64,000 nucleotides of DNA from Castor canadensis (Eukaryota > Chordata > Mammalia > Rodentia > Castoridae). The translations under genes were made by a program, and so were the position numbers. The notes under the pieces were generated by a model, which had not been told where the DNA came from, did not search any database, and was given only the letters and a program-made list of their open reading frames with translations. The stretch spans positions 132,999,490 to 133,063,489 of the forward strand of contig NC_133396.1 of the NCBI RefSeq assembly GCF_047511655.1, in the 5' to 3' direction. Positions 59,420 through 64,000 of the stretch are shown in pieces. Position 1 is the first letter of the stretch. Every line of letters starts with the position of its first letter.

Positions 59420-59850
59420 ATAGCAAAGTGACATTTAAAGTCATTGCCCTTCTCTGTCCTTCTGGGATGTGTTGTAAGCATCAGGCCACTATCAAGCTTC
59501 TTGTCCTCTCCTCCAGCCACCCTCTCCATTCCTGCTACTTTGTTCAGAAAGTATCAATTTTCATTTCTGGACCTTTGTACTTGGTCTTGCCTCTGCCAGA
59601 ATGCTTTTCTGCCAATCCATTGCCCCATTTCTCTGGGCCAGCTCCTAGCAATCTTCAAGCTTAAACTTTAAAACTAGTATCCTGGGATGCTCCACTTAAC
59701 TGTTTATTGGATTTCTGTATCTGAATGAAAGAAACATGAAAGAGGAAATATGTCTGCTTCCAGTACCAACATGTCTTCAGAACTGCATAGTACCTAGCAT
59801 GCAGTAAGCACATTATAAAAATTGTAGAATGAGTGAGAACATGGATGGAT
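59420..59850 (+). mobile_element. LINE-2 relic, near-contiguous 3' third
   Basis: 'CTTTGTACTTGGTCTTGCCT', 'CTGCCAGAATGCTTTTCTGC', 'CAATCTTCAAGCTTAAACTT' and then the 3' end 'ACTGCATAGTACCTAGCATG', 'CAGTAAGCACATTATAAAAA' follow L2 in order. After it comes a short (GGAT)n run at 59840-59860, as often seen at L2 ends. Confidence 0.75.
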
Positions 59851-59884
59851 AGATGGATGGACAGCTTAAAAACAGTCATAAAAA

Positions 59885-61940
59885 GAGATGAACAGTTAGG
59901 GCAAAGGCCCTGAATAACACATCACCTGAAAATTGATTTCTGAATAATTAGGAATTAGTTAATAATCTCAAGATGTTTTGATATAAATTTATGCACAAGA
60001 AAATTCAAAACTTACCAGGAGATGAGTGAGTTACTGATAATAGCAAATCCCCACTTTTATAACCACATAAAATATCTTTAGAATTAAATATGTCATAACT
60101 CACACATGTTGATTAAAAGGAACAAATGCACTTAAATGTGAACATGTTTAATAATATGCATTAAAACTATGGTAAAACTATTTTGTTCTGAAATATAATT
60201 CACAACTAAAACTGAAAAATTAATTTATTGTTAAAAATATTTTGGGTCTTTTATTGATTAGAGTAAGAGATCTGTTTAAAAGATGAGATTATAGCATTCT
60301 GTTTACAAGAGAGTGAACACTAAGAGTTCTGAAATGACACAACCATGATCAGGTACTTCTTATTCAAGTTAAGATTTATATACATTTTTGACTCTTGAAG
60401 CTTATTTAACAAAAATATTATCTCTAAGGTGCCTAAACATATTTATTGTGAATAAAACATTGCCTTTCTGATAAATATGCAATTAGCCCCACCACCCTTG
60501 TTAAACATGTGTACTATATTATTTACCTGAAAAGTTGGAATTAATCCAAAACTCTCTTTGTGATTGCATAATTAGGTAGTTTCTTTAAATGAGGATCATC
60601 TACTCAAACAGAAAATGTCTGTTTATCATGCCAGTATAAAACCAAACTGTAGACATTCCAATAAAATTATGCCCAAAACTTATAAATGTACTGAAAACAC
60701 ACGGGAGATGTCATTGAGGTTTTTGACTAGTATGAATTTGATAAACATTACATCAACTAACTGTACCAGCAAGACTCACTTAATATTAGATAAATCAAAA
60801 GGATTATGCTGATGATTAAGTCAAAAATAAATCTCTCCTCAAAAGCATGAAATATCTGATCAACCCAAAACCCTAAATTATTTTACAGTAAAGGTCCTAC
60901 TTTTAGAAGAGTATTCTATTCAACATGAAAGTAGTCAAATAATTCTTTTAATCTCAAACTAAAGTCATGCAATTTATTTCAAGCACCAAGGCTTGAATTA
61001 TCCTTAACAATTTTGTAAAAGAGGATTTTATTGCACTTCCAGGCAAAGATTTCTTTGCAGATTTAAGATTCACTTATCTTACCAAAGATGGTCCCTTCAA
61101 ACAAATTTACCTTTTGAGTAATTGTCGATGAATACCTATGTTTTCTAAAAATGAAATAAAAAAGCAATACAGCCTTTATACTTATCATTTAAATAAATTA
61201 GGTCAAAATTTGGTTTTCACAAACCACAAGAATAATGACTGTGTCTTGCAAGATTTCAAATCTATTAGATACATCCTACTGAGAAATCCATTTGTTTTCA
61301 TGAAGAGTGAAACCAAAACACTAAGTGAAGAGCAGATGTCTCTTAGCACTAGACGACAGTCCATACACTGTTATCTCCCTTTCTTTAAGGACATTTCATG
61401 TTCTTTTACCCTACACTCATTTGACTTGAGTTGTTGATCAAAGAAAGTTATGCATGAGAGACCATTCTATTCAGGAATGAGGCTCTGTTATGCCCTGAAA
61501 CATCCCCGTGATTTATAATATATGAACTCCATGTGAAAGAGGTAGGCAAAATAAAGCAATTTGAAAACAGGAGGAAAACATGCCATGTATACAATTTATT
61601 GGTCACAGATAGATATTATAGTCTAATTCCATTTTGATTTCTGAAAATATTTGGATGACATGGAAAGAAAACTGTCCTACATGTAATATGTATATAATGG
61701 TATACACACATACACTTGCACAAATGTCAAATATAATATAATCACACTTGAAAAATAGTTTTTGTGCCCCTGTGTCTTTTAAAAATGATTGAATGCTTCC
61801 AAGTTCTTATTGGTGTAATTAAGTGGACTTATCCTTTGTTGACTCTTCTCATTGTTAACTTGACTGCTGCAAGAAATTTGCAGTTCATCAAGAACTTCAA
61901 AAAACTGGCTCCTCTAAACCAGACAAAGTTTAAGACCTAA
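59885..61940. other. Very AT-rich unique DNA
   Basis: No gene or repeat recognised. Frames at 60615 and 61138 (+) are short, Lys/Asn/Ile-rich and without domains. Confidence 0.5.
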
Positions 61941-61944
61941 TAAC

Positions 61945-62159
61945 AAGGAGAGAAGGAGAGAAGGAGAGAAGGGGAGCTAGGGGAGAGGGGAACTAAAGAG
62001 GGGGGAGAGAGGAGGAGAGACAGCAAGGGATACTGGGGGAAGGAGAAGAGAAGGAGAAAGTGGGGGGAGGGAGGGAGATAAAGGGGAGGAGACAAAGGGG
62101 GAAGAGAGGGTAAAAGAGAAGAGAGGGGGAAAGGAGGAAGGGGGAGAGGGAGAGAGGGA
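61945..62159 (+). repeat. 215-bp polypurine tract
   Basis: Almost entirely A and G, with only scattered pyrimidines. It opens with three copies of the 8-mer AAGGAGAG, then becomes G-rich with many GGGG runs. Long purine tracts can form triplex (H-DNA) or G-quadruplex structures. The minus strand translates to Ser/Pro/Leu-rich peptide from composition only. Confidence 0.95.
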
Positions 62160-62164
62160 TAGCT

Positions 62165-62665
62165 TTCCTTTCTATTATTATGGAAAATCATGTCAATTTT
62201 GCATAATAAAATTAAAATTCATTAGAAGATGGTATTTCTATACAAAATTAATTCCACAGATATATTCATTCTTGTTTGCTAAAAGGATGCCTTTAATGTT
62301 ATAAAAAAATAATAAAACAAAGCATTTTTAGTGTGGGTAAAGTTCTAGCTTGAATAATTAACTTTGTCTGTTCAACAGTTCCAGAAATATATGTATCTCA
62401 GAAAACATGATACACTTGAATTTTTTCATCCCTGTTGCATGTGTCTATTATTAGCTGTAAAATCAGCTTTCTACTGCTACAACAAAGTATTTCTACCAGA
62501 ATGTTCCACTGAAGGCATGTGCTGGATCATGAATTTGTGTTTAGTTTCAGTTTTAAAACATGGTTTCAGAGTCCTCCATAGAGTACCAAGTGACACTGAG
62601 GTACATAAGGACTTCAAGAGCAAGGACTAGCTATCCTCACAGGGTCAAGAGCTGTCACTTGCCAT
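62165..62665. other. Unique AT-rich DNA
   Basis: The 88-codon frame at 62364-62630 (+) has no domain, and its surroundings show no promoter or splice structure. Confidence 0.45.
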
Positions 62666-62669
62666 GTTT

Positions 62670-62895
62670 TCAACATGTAAATAAAAATATGGTGCAAATA
62701 CAGTGTCCACATGAATGTAAATGGAAAAATGATACTTGTTGAAACTACTCCAGGAATGGGAAGATAGGGAGATAAAGGAGAATAGTGGAGGGGATGAATT
62801 CAGCTATGATATGTTTGATACATTGTAAGAACTTTTGTAAATGTCACAATGTAAAAGTTAATATCTTTTCCCTCTCCTTCAAAAAAAAGGGAAAA
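62670..62895 (+). mobile_element. LINE-1 3' end (GATGAATTCA subfamily)
   Basis: 'CACATGAATGTAAATGGAAA', 'ACTACTCCAGGAATGGGAAG', 'GGAGGGGATGAATTCAGCTA' and 'GTAAGAACTTTTGTAAATGT' align with the minus strand of 4452-4861. Ends in an A-rich run at 62880-62899. Older than the copy at 4452, with no clear duplication. Confidence 0.75.
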
Positions 62896-63059
62896 AAAAT
62901 TAACTAAACTATTAATAAGAACAATGGAACTAAAAATTTAGAAATGAGTTCAGGAGTCATCTGGTCCAAACCCCTCACTTTATAGCAGGAAAGCTAAAAT
63001 TTTTTAGGGTGATTTGCTCTATGAAGTGATTTGTCCAGTCTCACATAACTCATCAGTTT

Positions 63060-63525
63060 GCCAAATTAAATGTGGCAGATAGCACCTGGTGGCCCTTGCC
63101 TCCTGGCATTCATACTCTTAAGTAATCTCTCAGTGAGTGTGGGCTGGATCTAGTAACTGACATCTAACTGATAAAAAATTGCAAAGCGATGAACATCACT
63201 ACTGAAGTAGGTCACAATAAAACTCTGGCTCTGTCTTATTTATTCTGTCTTGCTCACCCTTTTTTGTTCCCTCAATTCAACAGCTCAAACCCTGGTGACA
63301 ACACGTGAATGATTTTGGAAGCAGACCCTTCCTCAGTCAAGTCTTCAGATGAGACCACAGCTCTGATCAACACTTAAATTATGCTGCTTTGTGAAATACC
63401 ATGAATCCAAGGACTCAGTTAAGTTATGCATGGATTCTTGACTGCCAGAAACCATGAGATCATAAACATTTTAAATAACTAAATGTCCGTGTAACTTGTT
63501 ACTCAGCCATAGATGACTAAAGCAT
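63060..63525 (+). mobile_element. Ancient LTR-type repeat, long copy
   Basis: 'TGAGTGTGGGCTGGATCTAG', 'TAACTGACATCTAACTGATA', 'TTGGAAGCAGACCCTTCCTC', 'TCTTCAGATGAGACCACAGC', 'GGATTCTTGACTGCCAGAAA' and the end 'AGATGACTAAAGCA' follow, in order, a roughly 500-bp mammal-wide LTR-type consensus. About 465 bp survive. Same family as 34780-35056. Confidence 0.65.
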
Positions 63526-63529
63526 CAGG

Positions 63530-64000
63530 ATTCAGTCCTAAGGGTTTTGCTGTCTCAATACTGGCAACTTTCCTAATGCTGTTTTAAAAACTATCCTCTG
63601 AGAACTACTTCCTGTGGCTTCCATTTTTCTCCACATTTTCCATTTGCTTTAAAACTTCCCCTTTGTGATGACAATCTGTGTTTTACTAAGTGAGATTTTT
63701 ATTTTTATTTCTTTTACTTCTGTTGACAAAGTTCAGGATAGGTTCTGTACCCTCAATTTGGACAATATAAGCAAGACACAGCATGCCAAAATGTGTATCC
63801 AGGGACTAGTTCATTCGATTCATATCAGATATATCTATTTTTAGAGCCCCATAAAAAGTCAAATAAGCTGAAAAACAATGAGTAGAAAAAGCCTATTCAT
63901 TCACCCCTGGGATACATACCTCCTTTCTCATTTTCCATCAAAGCTGTACTGTTCCCTTACGTCTTAACCAGACCTTACATTTAGTCTGGTTGTATGAAGA
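63530..64000. other. Unique DNA to the window edge
   Basis: No repeat or gene recognised. Confidence 0.45.

Noticed and set aside
61937..62191. Proline/serine/leucine-rich minus-strand frame
   Set aside because: Complement of the polypurine tract; an open frame is forced by composition.

Overview
This window is AT-rich, CpG-poor mammalian nuclear DNA. I find no intact gene in it. The longest open frame is 159 codons (3656-4135, +); no open frame resembles a known protein except a broken LINE-1 ORF2. There is no operon, ribosome binding site, tRNA/rRNA gene, CRISPR array or CpG island. It reads as intergenic (gene-desert) DNA or the inside of a very large intron.

The repeats point to a non-murid rodent. 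There are ID-type tRNA-derived SINEs, B1-type (7SL-derived) monomers, a tRNA-like SINE of the form 'GCTGGAGGTGTGGCTCAAG', and two dimers in which a B1 monomer is fused to a tRNA-like/ID monomer. There are also L1 3' ends with a 'GATGAATTCA...TTGTAAGAACTTTTGTAAATG' tail or a G-rich tail. From memory this set fits a castorimorph rodent, beaver most likely. That is an inference without a database search.

Layout. 1-10 kb: B1 and ID SINEs, a 5'-truncated L1 3' end with target-site duplication (TSD) at 4452-4861, L2 and MIR relics, and a solo ERV-type LTR at about 9700-10093 with three CCAAT boxes. 10.6-11 kb: a (TA)n tract beside a homeodomain/E-box-rich patch that looks like a conserved non-coding element. 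13-17 kb: the tRNA-like SINE, a dimeric SINE, a B1, a consensus CRE with nearby hairpins, a (TC)n tract and an L2 relic. 17-30 kb: mostly unique DNA with ancient LTR-type relics and a second enhancer-like patch (26.4-27.06 kb). 30-38 kb: the most repeat-dense part, with two SINEs carrying TSDs and a relatively young L1 inserted into an antisense L2. It continues with a MIR, a (TC)23 tract, an old L1, an L2 and a GATA microsatellite. 38-50 kb: mostly unique, with MIR/L2/L1 relics. 50.8-52.2 kb: a palindrome cluster in an L1 tail, then the strongest candidate conserved element. 53 kb: a second young L1 3' end with TSD. 54-64 kb: mainly unique DNA, L2 and L1 relics, a 215-bp polypurine tract, an L1 tail and a long ancient LTR-type relic at the right edge.

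No genes work together here. Biological interest lies in the candidate regulatory patches (10.7-10.96, 26.4-27.06 and 51.66-52.2 kb), the structure-forming DNA (G-quadruplex L1 tails, palindromes, polypurine tract) and the datable nesting of transposons. I saw no sign of a new multi-gene system.
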